From Chitinophaga cymbidii (GTDB taxonomy: Bacteria; Bacteroidota; Bacteroidia; Chitinophagales; Chitinophagaceae), in contig NZ_BKAU01000001.1 in assembly GCF_007992715.1 (NCBI RefSeq), forward strand, positions 806,001-870,000: a stretch of DNA of 64,000 bases, read 5' to 3'. The position numbers and the translations under genes were made by a program. Position 1 is the stretch's first letter. Every line of letters begins with the position of its first letter. Shown here piece by piece: positions 53,196-62,471 of this stretch. The notes below the pieces were generated by a model. The model searched no databases. It was not told the DNA's origin and saw only the letters and a list, made by a program, of their open reading frames with translations.

Positions 53196-54752
53196 ATGAC
53201 AGAAGCTATCATAGTGGGCGCCGTCGCTCTTGCTATAGGTATATTGCTTGGAAAGTTGATTTTCGCTAAAAACACCCAGAGAAAAATACAGGAAGCAGAA
53301 GATCAGGCCAAAAGGATCGTTGCAGAGGGCCAGCTTTCTGCCGAAACATTAAAGAAAGATAAACTGTTGGAAGCGAAGGAGAAATATCTCCAGATGAAAT
53401 CCGAGCACGAGAAAGAGGTGCTGCAACGCAACCAGAAAATTTCTGAATCCGAAAACCGCATCAAGCAAAAAGAGCAAAGCCTCAACCAGAAAAACGAACA
53501 GATCCAGAAACAGGTGGCAGAGAACGAGTCGATCAAGGAAAATCTCGGCCGCCAGATAGAACTGGTGAACATCAAACGCTCCGAACTGGAAAAACACCAG
53601 GAAGAGCACATCCGCCGCCTTGAAAAAGTGGCCGCGCTGACTGCCGAAGAAGCACGCCAGCAGCTGGTCGAAAGCCTGAAAGAAGAAGCCCGCTCCCAGG
53701 CGCTGAGCCACATCCAGGAGATCATCGAGGACGCCAAGACCAAAGCCAACAAGGAAGCCAAAAAGATCATCATACAATCCATCCAGCGTACCGCCGCAGA
53801 GCAGACCATCGAGAACGCCATTACAGTGTTCAACCTGGAAAGCGATGAGATCAAAGGCCAGATCATCGGCCGTGAAGGCCGTAACATCCGCGCCATTGAA
53901 GCGGCTACGGGTGTGGACCTGATCGTGGACGACACTCCCGAAGCGATCGTGCTCTCTTCTTTCGACCCGCTGCGCCGCGAGATCGCCCGCCTGAGCCTGC
54001 AACGCCTGGTGCAGGACGGCCGCATCCACCCTGCCCGCATCGAGGAAGTAGTAGAGAAAACAAAACGCCAGCTGGAAGAACAGGTGATGGAGATCGGGGA
54101 AAGAACGGTGATCGAACTCGGTATTCACGGCCTGCATAAAGAACTCGTGCGGATGGTCGGCAAGATGCGCTTCCGCTCTTCTTACGGCCAGAACCTGCTG
54201 ATGCACTCCAAGGAAACCGCGAACCTTTGCGCCGTGATGGCGGCAGAACTGGGCCTCAACCCCAAACTGGCGAAACGCGCCGGCCTGCTGCACGACATCG
54301 GCAAGGTGCCTGACGAAGAATCTGAATTGAGCCACGCCCTGCTTGGCGCCAAGCTCGCAGAAAAATACGGCGAACATCCTGCCATCGTGAACGCCATCGG
54401 CGCCCACCACGATGAAATGGAAATGGCTTACGTGATCTCTCCCATCGTTCAGGCCTGCGACGCCATCAGCGGCGCCCGCCCCGGCGCCCGCCGCGAGATC
54501 ATGCAGAGCTACCTGCAAAGGATCAAAGACCTTGAAAACCTCGCCATGGCATACGACGGCGTGGAAAAAGCCTACGCCATCCAGGCCGGCCGCGAGCTGC
54601 GCGTGATCGTGGAAAGCGAGAAGGTAAGCGACAACGATGCAGACCGCCTCAGCTTCGAGATCGCCAACAAGATCCAGAACGAAATGCAATATCCCGGCCA
54701 GATCAAAGTAACGGTGATCCGCGAACGCAGAGCCGTGAACGTTGCCCGGTAA
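53196..54752 (+). CDS. rny: Ribonuclease Y
   Basis: 518 aa membrane-anchored endoribonuclease that starts mRNA decay. An N-terminal helix (about 4-24, [20 protein letters not shown]) precedes a long coiled coil (about 30-190, rich in Glu, Lys and Gln). The KH domain (about 208-275) has [20 protein letters not shown]. The HD domain (about 335-430) has [12 protein letters not shown] (about 366) supplying the metal-binding His-Asp, and the C-terminal region ends [17 protein letters not shown]. Length and order are standard for RNase Y. A strong terminator follows. Confidence 0.96.
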   Translation: MTEAIIVGAVALAIGILLGKLIFAKNTQRKIQEAEDQAKRIVAEGQLSAETLKKDKLLEAKEKYLQMKSEHEKEVLQRNQKISESENRIKQKEQSLNQKNEQIQKQVAENESIKENLGRQIELVNIKRSELEKHQEEHIRRLEKVAALTAEEARQQLVESLKEEARSQALSHIQEIIEDAKTKANKEAKKIIIQSIQRTAAEQTIENAITVFNLESDEIKGQIIGREGRNIRAIEAATGVDLIVDDTPEAIVLSSFDPLRREIARLSLQRLVQDGRIHPARIEEVVEKTKRQLEEQVMEIGERTVIELGIHGLHKELVRMVGKMRFRSSYGQNLLMHSKETANLCAVMAAELGLNPKLAKRAGLLHDIGKVPDEESELSHALLGAKLAEKYGEHPAIVNAIGAHHDEMEMAYVISPIVQACDAISGARPGARREIMQSYLQRIKDLENLAMAYDGVEKAYAIQAGRELRVIVESEKVSDNDADRLSFEIANKIQNEMQYPGQIKVTVIRERRAVNVAR

Positions 54753-54770
54753 TCATATTACACACATTAC

Positions 54771-54807
54771 AAAACGCTGCCGCAAATCCATGCGGCAGCG
54801 TTTTTTT
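54771..54807 (+). terminator. Rho-independent terminator of rny
   Basis: Stem AAAACGCTGCCGC (54771-54783) / GCGGCAGCGTTTT (54792-54804), 8-base loop, T run to 54807. Confidence 0.94.
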
Positions 54808-54820
54808 ATACAAGAATCCC

Positions 54821-54828
54821 TATCTTAC
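54821..54828 (+). promoter_or_regulatory. -7-like element of the DUF1080 gene
   Basis: TATCTTAC, 22 bases before the ATG at 54851. Two mismatches from TAnnTTTG in the last two bases. Confidence 0.3.
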
Positions 54829-54850
54829 CAATTCTTAAAACAAACATTGT

Positions 54851-55453
54851 ATGAAAAGCAAATTTCTGACCCTCGCAGTGATAGGCCTGCTCTCCTTCAG
54901 CACTGCATTTGCGCAAAAGCAGCAAAAACTTTTTAACGGCAAGGACCTCAGCGGCTGGAAGGTACACGGCACCGAAAAATGGTACGTGGAAAAAGGTGAG
55001 CTGATTTGTGAAAGCGGTCCGGATAAAGAATACGGTTACCTCGCAACGGATAAGACCTTTTCGGATTTTGAGCTGACGGTGGATTTTAAACAGGAAGCGA
55101 ACGGCAACAGCGGCGTGTTTTTTCACTCTTCGCTCGAAGGCACCAAGATCTCCGGATGGCAGGCGGAAGTAGCGCCTCCCGGCAGCAACACCGGCGGTAT
55201 TTACGAATCATACGGCCGCGGCTGGCTCATCAAACCGGCAGCGGAAAAAGATCAATACCTGAAAATGGGTGAATGGAACACCATGAAAGTGGTGGTGAAA
55301 GGCGATAAGGTGACCACTTACCTGAACGGCCATGAAATGATCACGCTGAATGATGAGAAGATCGGTGCGAAAGACGGACAGATCGCATTGCAGATACACT
55401 CCGGCGGCGGCATCAAAGTACGCTGGAAGAATATCAAAATAAAGCAACTGTAA
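54851..55453 (+). CDS. DUF1080 (3-keto-disaccharide hydrolase) family secreted protein
   Basis: 200 aa. Signal peptide MKSKFLTLAVIGLLSFSTAF then AQ. One concanavalin-like jelly roll: KQQKLFNGKDLSGWKVHGTE (about 22-41, the family's 'LFnGkdLsgW' opening), SDFELTVDFKQEANGNSGVF, GIYESYGRGW and ALQIHSGGGIKVRWKNIKIK (the usual end). DUF1080 proteins include hydrolases acting on 3-keto-glycosides; many are uncharacterised. It stands alone between two terminators, so it is monocistronic. Confidence 0.9.
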   Translation: MKSKFLTLAVIGLLSFSTAFAQKQQKLFNGKDLSGWKVHGTEKWYVEKGELICESGPDKEYGYLATDKTFSDFELTVDFKQEANGNSGVFFHSSLEGTKISGWQAEVAPPGSNTGGIYESYGRGWLIKPAAEKDQYLKMGEWNTMKVVVKGDKVTTYLNGHEMITLNDEKIGAKDGQIALQIHSGGGIKVRWKNIKIKQL

Positions 55454-55468
55454 ATATTTTCCTGCGCG

Positions 55469-55497
55469 AACGGGGCCTCATGGCCCCGTTTTCTTTT
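55469..55497 (+). terminator. Rho-independent terminator of the DUF1080 gene
   Basis: Perfect 9-bp stem AACGGGGCC (55469-55477) / GGCCCCGTT (55482-55490), TCAT loop, then TTCTTTT. Confidence 0.9.
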
Positions 55498-55507
55498 ATA
55501 TTGCAGC

Positions 55508-56332
55508 ATGACTTCATTACCCGAACAGATCAACGAAACTACGCGCTTCCTGCAGCAGCAGGGCTTTGAAACGCCTACCACCGGCATCGTGCTCGGCACC
55601 GGCCTTGGCGAGCTGATAAAAAAGATAGACATCCGCAAAAGCATTTCTTATAAGGACATCCCGCATTTCCCCGTCTCCACCGTGGAATCCCACAAGGGGC
55701 ACCTGATCTTCGGGCACATTGGCCGCACTTCCGTGATCGCCATGCAGGGGCGCTTCCATTATTATGAAGGATACTCCATGCAGCAGATCACCTTTCCTAT
55801 TCGCGTGATGAAAGCCCTCGGCATACAGCAGCTCCTGCTCAGCAACGCGGCCGGCGGCATGAACCCCGCCTTCAAAAAAGGCGATCTCGTGCTGCTGGAC
55901 GATCACATCAACCTGCTGCCGGAAAACCCGCTGCGCGGCGCCCACCACCCTTCCTTCGGCCCCCGTTTCCCCGACATGAGCCGCCCCTACGACCCGCAGC
56001 TCTCCCAAAAACTACAGGTAGCCGCCGAAGCCGCGGGAAAACCCCTCCACAAAGGCATCTACGTAGCCGTCACCGGCCCCAACCTGGAAACACGCGCGGA
56101 ATACCGCTTCCTGCGCCTGATCGGAGCCGATGTAGTAGGTATGAGCACCATACCGGAAGTGATCGTGGCTAACCAGATGGGCCTGCCCTGCGCCGCCGTT
56201 TCCGTGGTAACCGATGAATGCGATCCGGACAACCTCGTTCCCGTCGCCATCGAAGAGATCATTGCCGTGGCCGGCAAAGCGGATAAAGTATTAAGCGGGA
56301 TCTTCGCGGAAGTGATCGCAGAGATGACCTGA
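55508..56332 (+). CDS. punA: Purine-nucleoside phosphorylase (trimeric class)
   Basis: 274 aa. GIVLGTGLGELIKK (about 24-37) is the phosphate/ribose-binding loop. HKGHLIFGHIGRTSVIAMQG then RFHYYEGYSM, LLLSNAAGGMNPAFKKGDLV and VTGPNLETRAEYRFLRLIGA are family blocks; GMSTIPEVIVANQMGLPCAA and TDECDPDNLVPV complete the active site. It cleaves inosine and guanosine with phosphate to the base and ribose 1-phosphate for purine salvage. The trimeric class fits the length and the GLG motif. The downstream neighbour is convergent. Confidence 0.93.
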   Translation: MTSLPEQINETTRFLQQQGFETPTTGIVLGTGLGELIKKIDIRKSISYKDIPHFPVSTVESHKGHLIFGHIGRTSVIAMQGRFHYYEGYSMQQITFPIRVMKALGIQQLLLSNAAGGMNPAFKKGDLVLLDDHINLLPENPLRGAHHPSFGPRFPDMSRPYDPQLSQKLQVAAEAAGKPLHKGIYVAVTGPNLETRAEYRFLRLIGADVVGMSTIPEVIVANQMGLPCAAVSVVTDECDPDNLVPVAIEEIIAVAGKADKVLSGIFAEVIAEMT

Positions 56333-56400
56333 AAGCGTTGCCCCGCAGGCCTCGCAACATCCGCGCATTGCCGCAAAACAACTGTCATCTCCGAAAATGA

Positions 56401-57414
56401 TTAACTCGACTTCCGTATAATCAACTCCGTCTTCAACACCCGGATGATCGTTTTCCAGTCCGACACATCCCGGCTGATCTGCTCTATCAGCAACTGCGCC
56501 GCCGTCTGCCCGATCTCCTTCACCGGCTGTGAAACCGTCGTCAGCGACGGCTCTATCAAGCCGGACGCATAATCATTACTGAACCCCACCACCGCAATAT
56601 CCTCCGGCACCCGGAGCCCCCGCTTCTTGATCACCTGTATCGCCTCTATCGCCGTAGGGTCGTTCACCGCGAAAATGGCGTCCGGCGGACGTTCCAGGTT
56701 CAGCAGGTGGTTCACGTAAATTTTCACCTTATCCATGCTCAGGTCATAAGAAATGATAAGGTCCTCGTCCAGCTCGATATTATTCCTTTTCAGCGCCGCT
56801 TTATAGCCGCTCAAGCGCTTTTCACTGATCTTGAGGGAAGAAGGCCCCGCCAGGTGCGCGATGCGCTTGCGGCCCTTTTCCAGCAGGTAGTTCACCGCCC
56901 GGTAAGCCCCGTCGTAATCATCCACGATCACCTTGGGAACGTCCATCTCGTCACAAACACGGTTGAAGAATACAATGGGAATGCCCTTCCGGTGGAATAT
57001 CTTCAGGTGATCGAAATTCCGCGTTTCCTTGGTGATAGACACCAGGATGCCGTCCACCTGGTTCGCCAGCATCACCTTCGTGTTGGCTACTTCCGTTTCA
57101 TAGCTTTCATTACACTGGCAGATGACCGTGTTATATCCCGCCTTGCCCGCCACCTCCTGCGCGCCCATGATCACATTGGGAAAAAAGGAACTGTAGAACT
57201 CGGGCACAATAATGCCGATCGTATTCGTTTTCTTCGTGATCAGGCTGATAGCCAGCATGTTCCGCTGGTAATCCAGCTTCTCCGCCAGCTCCAGCACTGC
57301 CTGCCGTGTAACGGCATTTACGCTGGGATGGCCCGTCAGGGCCCGGGAAACAGTGGATTTCGAAAGATTCAGCTCCTTCGCAATATCAATGATGGTTACC
57401 TGGTGTCTTTTCAT
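56401..57414 (-). CDS. LacI-family transcriptional regulator
   Basis: 337 aa from ATG 57414 (MKRHQVTIIDIAKELNLSKS). The ATG at 57438 would add eight residues, and any frame beginning further upstream would start in the operator. Helix-turn-helix and hinge occupy about 5-60 (STVSRALTGHPSVNAVTRQA). The periplasmic-binding-like ligand domain (about 62-330) has NTIGIIVPEFYSSFFPNVIM, then VDGILVSITKETRNFDHLKI, PDAIFAVNDPTAIEAIQVIK and IAVVGFSNDYASGLIEPSLT. It senses a small molecule, probably a sugar, and very likely controls the divergent SusC/D/symporter genes. Gap to susC 264 bp. Confidence 0.92.
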   Translation of the reverse strand: MKRHQVTIIDIAKELNLSKSTVSRALTGHPSVNAVTRQAVLELAEKLDYQRNMLAISLITKKTNTIGIIVPEFYSSFFPNVIMGAQEVAGKAGYNTVICQCNESYETEVANTKVMLANQVDGILVSITKETRNFDHLKIFHRKGIPIVFFNRVCDEMDVPKVIVDDYDGAYRAVNYLLEKGRKRIAHLAGPSSLKISEKRLSGYKAALKRNNIELDEDLIISYDLSMDKVKIYVNHLLNLERPPDAIFAVNDPTAIEAIQVIKKRGLRVPEDIAVVGFSNDYASGLIEPSLTTVSQPVKEIGQTAAQLLIEQISRDVSDWKTIIRVLKTELIIRKSS

Positions 57415-57460
57415 CGGGTCCGTTTTTAACCGTAGCATAAAGAAACAAATAATTTCGTTA

Positions 57461-57495
57461 TTGGGAACATTCCCGAAAATTGGGAATGTTCCCAA
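57461..57495. promoter_or_regulatory. Double operator between the LacI regulator and SusC genes
   Basis: A perfect 14-bp inverted repeat TTGGGAACATTCCC (57461-57474) / GGGAATGTTCCCAA (57482-57495), 7-base spacer. Each arm is itself a small palindrome (GGGAA-CA-TTCCC and GGGAA-TG-TTCCC), so two LacI-type half-dimer or dimer sites lie side by side. Confidence 0.75.
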
Positions 57496-57514
57496 CCGGG
57501 AAAAACGGGATTTT

Positions 57515-57548
57515 TTTGCCGTCCAAACAACTGTTAACTATATACTTG
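57515..57548 (+). promoter_or_regulatory. Promoter of the SusC/SusD/symporter genes
   Basis: TTTG (57515-57518) and TATACTTG (57541-57548), 22 bases apart, match the Bacteroidota -33/-7 layout. The operator lies directly upstream of the -33 element. Confidence 0.55.
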
Positions 57549-57571
57549 GGCTACAATCATAAATTACACGT

Positions 57572-57682
57572 ATGAAAAAGCTGTTGCTGACTGACCATGG
57601 GCATTTCTTTGCCGGTTCCACACTACCTATATCACATAGCTTCTCTGCGGATTTCAAACTTCTAAAATCGCTGCTTGTATGA
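57572..57682 (+). CDS. Possible 36-aa leader peptide upstream of SusC
   Basis: An ATG-initiated frame of 36 codons begins MKKLLLTDHGHFFAGSTLPI and ends in a TGA at 57680-57682 that overlaps the SusC ATG (ATGA). A 4-base overlap permits translational coupling. There is no family match. It may be a real leader, or the remnant of an older SusC signal peptide start; MKKLLLT is a typical SusC opening. Confidence 0.35.
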   Translation: MKKLLLTDHGHFFAGSTLPISHSFSADFKLLKSLLV

Positions 57683-60600
57683 CAGTAAGATTTTTATTGC
57701 TGCTGCTCGTTCTTTCCGGATCGATGCATGCAATGGCACAGGCGCCAGCCAGCCAGGCCAAAACCATCACGGGGAAAGTTACAGACCCGGACAATGCGCC
57801 GATGGAAGGCGTGAACGTCGTCCTGAAAGGAAAAACAACAAAAGCCAACACCAACGCCGCCGGCATCTACTCCATTCGCGTAGACGACCCGGCCAGCGCC
57901 GTACTGGTATTTTCCTATGTTGGCTTTCACACGAAAGAAGTCAAACTCAGCGCCACCACCACCGTGTATAATACAAAGCTGGAACCAGCGGTAAAGGGAT
58001 TGAACGATGTGGTCGTGATCGGTTATGGCACCGTGAAAAGACGCGACCTCACCGGTTCCGTGGGTGAAGTGAAGATGGCGGACATGCAGAAAGCGCCGGT
58101 AGCGTCTTTTGAACAGGCGCTGGCGGGACGGGTGGCCGGCCTACAGGTGTCTTCCGTAGACGGCCAGCCGGGCGCGGGACTGAACATCGTGCTCCGGGGC
58201 AATAACTCGGTGTCGCAGGACAACTCCCCGCTCTACGTGATCGACGGCTTCCCGATCGAAAATCCCTCCAACGACGTGATCAACCCGGCCGACATCGAAT
58301 CCATCGAAGTGCTGAAAGATGCCTCCGCCACGGCCATCTACGGCGCCAGAGGCGCCAATGGCGTGATCATGATCACCACAAAAAAAGGTAAAACAGGCGC
58401 ACCCGCCGTCAGCTACCAGGCCTGGGTAGGCGTTCAGCAAAATATGAAGCAGCAGGAAATGCTCGATCCGTACGAGTTCGTGAAATACCAGCTCGAGCTG
58501 AACCCCACGCTTTACACGCCGGTTTATCTGAAAGACGGTAAAACACTGGAAGATTACCGCAACATGAAAGGCATCAACTGGCAGGACATGGTTTTCCGCG
58601 ATGCCTTCATGCAAAACCACAACATTTCCGTAAGAGGCGGTAACGACAAAACGAAATATTCCATTTCGGGATCACTGACGGGGCAGGACGGCATCATCAT
58701 CAACAGCGGGTACACCCGCTACCAGGGCAGGATCGTGCTGGACCAGACCATCAGCGACAAGATCAAGGCCGGCATCAACGTCAACTATACGCATGCCAAA
58801 AAATACGGCACCATCTCCAACACCACGGATAACGGGCCTACTTCCAGCCTCATGTACAGCGTCTGGGGCTTCCGCCCGGTAACCGGCGATTCCCTCAACG
58901 ACGTTAATATTATAGACGAGCCCTTTGATCCGGATGTGGACCCGATGAACGAATACCGCATCAACCCGGTGCTCTCCAACAGGAACGAATACAAACCGAT
59001 CTTCAACAACACGCTCATCTCTAACGCCTACATCGAATACAAACCGGCCCAATACTTTACCCTGCGGGTAACCGGCGGCCTCACCAAAGTAGACATCCGC
59101 CGCGAAGTGTTCAACAACTCCAACACCCGCTCCGGCAACCCGAAGAGCAGCAACCTTGGTGTGAACGGCTCTATCAGCAACACCGAAACGGTGAACTGGC
59201 TGAACGAGAACACGCTCACCTACGCCCGCACCTTCAATAAGGTACACCGGTTGAATGTAGTGGGCGGGATGACCATGCAGCAGGTTTCCTCGCATCGCTA
59301 TGGCTTCATCTCCACACAGGTGCCCAATGAATCCCTCGGCATGAGCGGTCTCGATGAAGGGATCATCACCAACGCGCCGACGGCTAAATCCACCAATACG
59401 CTAATGTCTTTCCTTGGACGTGTGAACTACGGCTATAAATCCCGCTACCTGTTCACGTTCTCCTTCCGCGCGGACGGCTCCTCCAAATTCCCCACCAACG
59501 CCAAATGGGCTTACTTCCCCTCCGGCGCGGTGGCATGGCGGCTAAGCGACGAACCGTTCATGAAGAACATCTCCTTCCTGTCGGACGCCAAGATCCGCGC
59601 GGGGTACGGTCTTACCGGGAACAACCGCGTGGACGACTTCGCCTACCTTTCTTCCCTGCAGATAGTCACTTCTTCCGGCTACAGCTTCGGGGAATCACCG
59701 GTGCAGGGCATCATCCCGAACAACCTCGGCAATACGCAGCTGAAATGGGAAACAACAGGGCAGGCGGATATCGGTATCGATCTCGGCTTCCTGAACGACC
59801 GGATCACCCTTACTACCGACTACTATAAGAAAAATACCCGCGACCTGCTGCTGAACGCCACGCTGGCGCCGTCTTCCGGCTACCTGAGCGGATACAGGAA
59901 CGTAGGCCGCGTATCGAACGAAGGGTTTGAATTTACCCTCAACACCGTTAACGTAAAAGGAAAAGATTTTACCTGGTCCTCCAACTTCAACATTGCGTTT
60001 AACCGTAACCGTGTGATCCAGCTGAACGAAGGCGAACCGAGCTACGCTTCCCGCATCACCTGGGGCAACTTCAACAACGCCTATCCGTACATCGCCATTC
60101 CGGGTCATCCCATTGCGCTGTTCTACGGCTTCCTGTTCGACGGCATCTACCAGTACGGCGATTTCAATCAGCTGGCCAACGGCTCTTATGTGTTGAAAGA
60201 CGATGTGCCGAACAATGGCTCTCCCCGCGCGAATATGCAGCCGGGGCATATCAAATACAAAGACATCAACCAGGACGGTCAGGTAGATAACAACGACCTG
60301 ACCATCATCGGAGATCCCAACCCCGTGCACATCGGCGGTTTCTCCAACAACTTTTCCTACCGCAACTTCGACCTGAACGTTTTCTTCCAGTGGAGCTATG
60401 GTAACGACATCCTGAACGCCAACCGCATCGAGTTCGAAGGCGGCGACGTGGTGCGCAACTACCTGAACATGTTCAAATCCGTGGAAAGCCGCTGGACGCC
60501 CGACAACCCGTCCAACACCATGTACAAGATAGGCGGACAGGGGCCGCTGGTATATTCTTCCCGCACGATCGAAGACGGTTCCTACCTCCGGCTGAAGACC

Positions 60601-60819
60601 GTAGCGCTGGGATATACGTTGCCCGCGCACATCCTCAAAAGGGCCGGCATCAAGTCCCTGCGGGTGTACACCTCCGCGCAGAACCTGATCACATGGACGA
60701 ACTACACCGGCCTGGACCCGGAAGTTTCCGTACGCCATTCTGCTTTAACGCCCGGTTTCGACTGGTCCGCTTACCCGAAAGCAAGGACCCTCACTTTCGG
60801 GCTGGATGTTAGTTTTTAA
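57679..60819 (+). CDS. SusC/RagA TonB-linked outer-membrane transporter
   Basis: 1046 aa. Signal peptide MTVRFLLLLLVLSGSMHAMA (cleavage after AQ). A carboxypeptidase-like domain (about 30-105; ITGKVTDPDNAPMEGVNVVL) is followed by a plug (about 110-235; DVVVIGYGTVKRRDLTGSVG is the SusC TonB-proximal signature, ESIEVLKDASATAIYGARGA) and a 22-strand barrel ending ARTLTFGLDVSF. It lacks the STN signalling domain found in the SusC at 30.9 kb, matching its control by a LacI-type regulator rather than sigma/FecR. It imports the SusD-bound ligand. Confidence 0.95.
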   Translation: MTVRFLLLLLVLSGSMHAMAQAPASQAKTITGKVTDPDNAPMEGVNVVLKGKTTKANTNAAGIYSIRVDDPASAVLVFSYVGFHTKEVKLSATTTVYNTKLEPAVKGLNDVVVIGYGTVKRRDLTGSVGEVKMADMQKAPVASFEQALAGRVAGLQVSSVDGQPGAGLNIVLRGNNSVSQDNSPLYVIDGFPIENPSNDVINPADIESIEVLKDASATAIYGARGANGVIMITTKKGKTGAPAVSYQAWVGVQQNMKQQEMLDPYEFVKYQLELNPTLYTPVYLKDGKTLEDYRNMKGINWQDMVFRDAFMQNHNISVRGGNDKTKYSISGSLTGQDGIIINSGYTRYQGRIVLDQTISDKIKAGINVNYTHAKKYGTISNTTDNGPTSSLMYSVWGFRPVTGDSLNDVNIIDEPFDPDVDPMNEYRINPVLSNRNEYKPIFNNTLISNAYIEYKPAQYFTLRVTGGLTKVDIRREVFNNSNTRSGNPKSSNLGVNGSISNTETVNWLNENTLTYARTFNKVHRLNVVGGMTMQQVSSHRYGFISTQVPNESLGMSGLDEGIITNAPTAKSTNTLMSFLGRVNYGYKSRYLFTFSFRADGSSKFPTNAKWAYFPSGAVAWRLSDEPFMKNISFLSDAKIRAGYGLTGNNRVDDFAYLSSLQIVTSSGYSFGESPVQGIIPNNLGNTQLKWETTGQADIGIDLGFLNDRITLTTDYYKKNTRDLLLNATLAPSSGYLSGYRNVGRVSNEGFEFTLNTVNVKGKDFTWSSNFNIAFNRNRVIQLNEGEPSYASRITWGNFNNAYPYIAIPGHPIALFYGFLFDGIYQYGDFNQLANGSYVLKDDVPNNGSPRANMQPGHIKYKDINQDGQVDNNDLTIIGDPNPVHIGGFSNNFSYRNFDLNVFFQWSYGNDILNANRIEFEGGDVVRNYLNMFKSVESRWTPDNPSNTMYKIGGQGPLVYSSRTIEDGSYLRLKTVALGYTLPAHILKRAGIKSLRVYTSAQNLITWTNYTGLDPEVSVRHSALTPGFDWSAYPKARTLTFGLDVSF

Positions 60820-60894
60820 CGATTAAAATGTAGAAAGATGAAGCCGAGCATAATGCGAGGCTCCATCTGACCCGCAAAAATTAAATATTAACAG

Positions 60895-62460
60895 ATGAAA
60901 CGTTTGATCAACATATTACTCCTGGCCGGCTGCATGTTCAGCTCCTGCAAAAAATTCCTGCAAACGAGCCCGGAAGACTTTGTGACACCGGACAACTATT
61001 ATAAAACGGAAGCAGACCTGCAGCGCGCGCTCAACGGCGTGTACAACAGGCTGATCGATAACTACGGCAGGATGTACTCCCGCGGGCTGTACAGCTTCTT
61101 TGCCATCAGCGATGAATTCTTTTACAAGAACATCACTATCAACCACCTGAAGGTAATGGACTTTGATGCCGGCCAGCTGGACGTAGGCAAGCTCTGGGAA
61201 GTGGCCTACCAGGGAATCGACAGGGCCAACCTGCTGCTGGAGAATGTGGACAGGCCGGAGATGGACGAAACAAAAAGGAACGCCATCAAAGGGGAAGCAC
61301 TCTTCCTGCGCGCCTACTATTACTACATCCTGGTGAACAACTACGGCAGCGTGCCCCTGAAGCTCGTTTCCACCAAATCGCCCACAGATCCTTACCTGCC
61401 GGGCTCTCCCATTGCGGACATCTACAACAGGATCGTTGCGGACATGCAGGAAGCGGAAGGGCTGGTAAGTGACATCAGCGGCTTCACCAACAACGAACGC
61501 ATCAGCAAAACGGCCGTACAGGCCATCCTGGCAAGGGTTTTCCTGAAGATGGCCGGCGAGCCGCTGAAGGATGCATCCCGCTACGAAGATGCACTCACCT
61601 ACGCCAACAAGGTGATCACCTCCAACAAACACTCCCTGCACCCGGACTACAAACAGATATTCATCAATCACTCCGCTAACCTTTATGACCTGCAGGAATG
61701 CCTCTGGGAAATAGGCATGTACGGCGACCAGCAGGGCATTCAGCTGGCGGGCGCGGTAGGCATTGAAAACGGACTGGAATGCCCGGATGATAATATCGGC
61801 TACTCCGGCGGCGCATTGCATGTTACCGCGCGCATCTTCAACATGTTCGATTCTGCTGATCTCCGCCGCGACTGGGCCATTGCTCCCTATAAATATGTGG
61901 TGTCCAACGGCGTTACCTCCAAATCATTCTACACCGATGCGCAGATCTATGAACGCACGGTAGGCAAATGGCGCCGTGAATATGAAACCGCCGCAACAAA
62001 AAACCGCGTATACAACTCCACCAACTTCCCCGTGATCCGCTATGCGGATGTGCTGCTGATGAAGGCCGAAGCCGAGAACGAAGTGCACCAGGGCCCCACA
62101 CCGGAAGCCTACGAAGCCATCAACAAAGTGAGAAGAAGAGGTTACGGCAAACCGGTGGACGTACCGGACCCGGCAGTAGACCTCGCAGGACTGGGCCAGG
62201 AAGAATTTCTTGCTGCGGTGCAGGACGAACGCGCCCGCGAGCTTTGCTTTGAAGGCATGCGCAAACACGACCTCATCCGCTGGGGCCTCTTCATCACCAA
62301 TATGAAGTCCCTCGTAGGAGATATCGACGCCACCGCTCCTTCCGCCTACAAATATGCCGCCAACGCCGCAAAAAACACCACGGCCCGGAACATCTGGCTG
62401 CCCATCCCTACCACGGAGCTGACCGTGAACCATCTCATGAAACAAAATCCTAACTGGTAA
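60895..62460 (+). CDS. SusD/RagB-family surface lipoprotein
   Basis: 521 aa. Lipoprotein signal MKRLINILLLAGCMFSSC (Cys 18), then KKFLQTSPEDFVTPDNYYKT, the SusD opening. FLRAYYYYILVNNYGSVPLK (about 139-158) lies in the TPR core; VLLMKAEAENEVHQGPTPEA and ARELCFEGMRKHDLIRWGLF are conserved late blocks, and it ends PIPTTELTVN...QNPNW. It partners the SusC 75 bp upstream; that gap holds a small imperfect hairpin (about 60836-60871) of the kind that can set relative expression. Confidence 0.94.
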   Translation: MKRLINILLLAGCMFSSCKKFLQTSPEDFVTPDNYYKTEADLQRALNGVYNRLIDNYGRMYSRGLYSFFAISDEFFYKNITINHLKVMDFDAGQLDVGKLWEVAYQGIDRANLLLENVDRPEMDETKRNAIKGEALFLRAYYYYILVNNYGSVPLKLVSTKSPTDPYLPGSPIADIYNRIVADMQEAEGLVSDISGFTNNERISKTAVQAILARVFLKMAGEPLKDASRYEDALTYANKVITSNKHSLHPDYKQIFINHSANLYDLQECLWEIGMYGDQQGIQLAGAVGIENGLECPDDNIGYSGGALHVTARIFNMFDSADLRRDWAIAPYKYVVSNGVTSKSFYTDAQIYERTVGKWRREYETAATKNRVYNSTNFPVIRYADVLLMKAEAENEVHQGPTPEAYEAINKVRRRGYGKPVDVPDPAVDLAGLGQEEFLAAVQDERARELCFEGMRKHDLIRWGLFITNMKSLVGDIDATAPSAYKYAANAAKNTTARNIWLPIPTTELTVNHLMKQNPNW

Positions 62461-62471
62461 AACGTATCATC

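Noticed and set aside
56333..56400. GTTGC/GCAAC hairpin between the convergent PNP and LacI genes
   Set aside because: Five-bp stem with no T tract; not enough for a terminator call.
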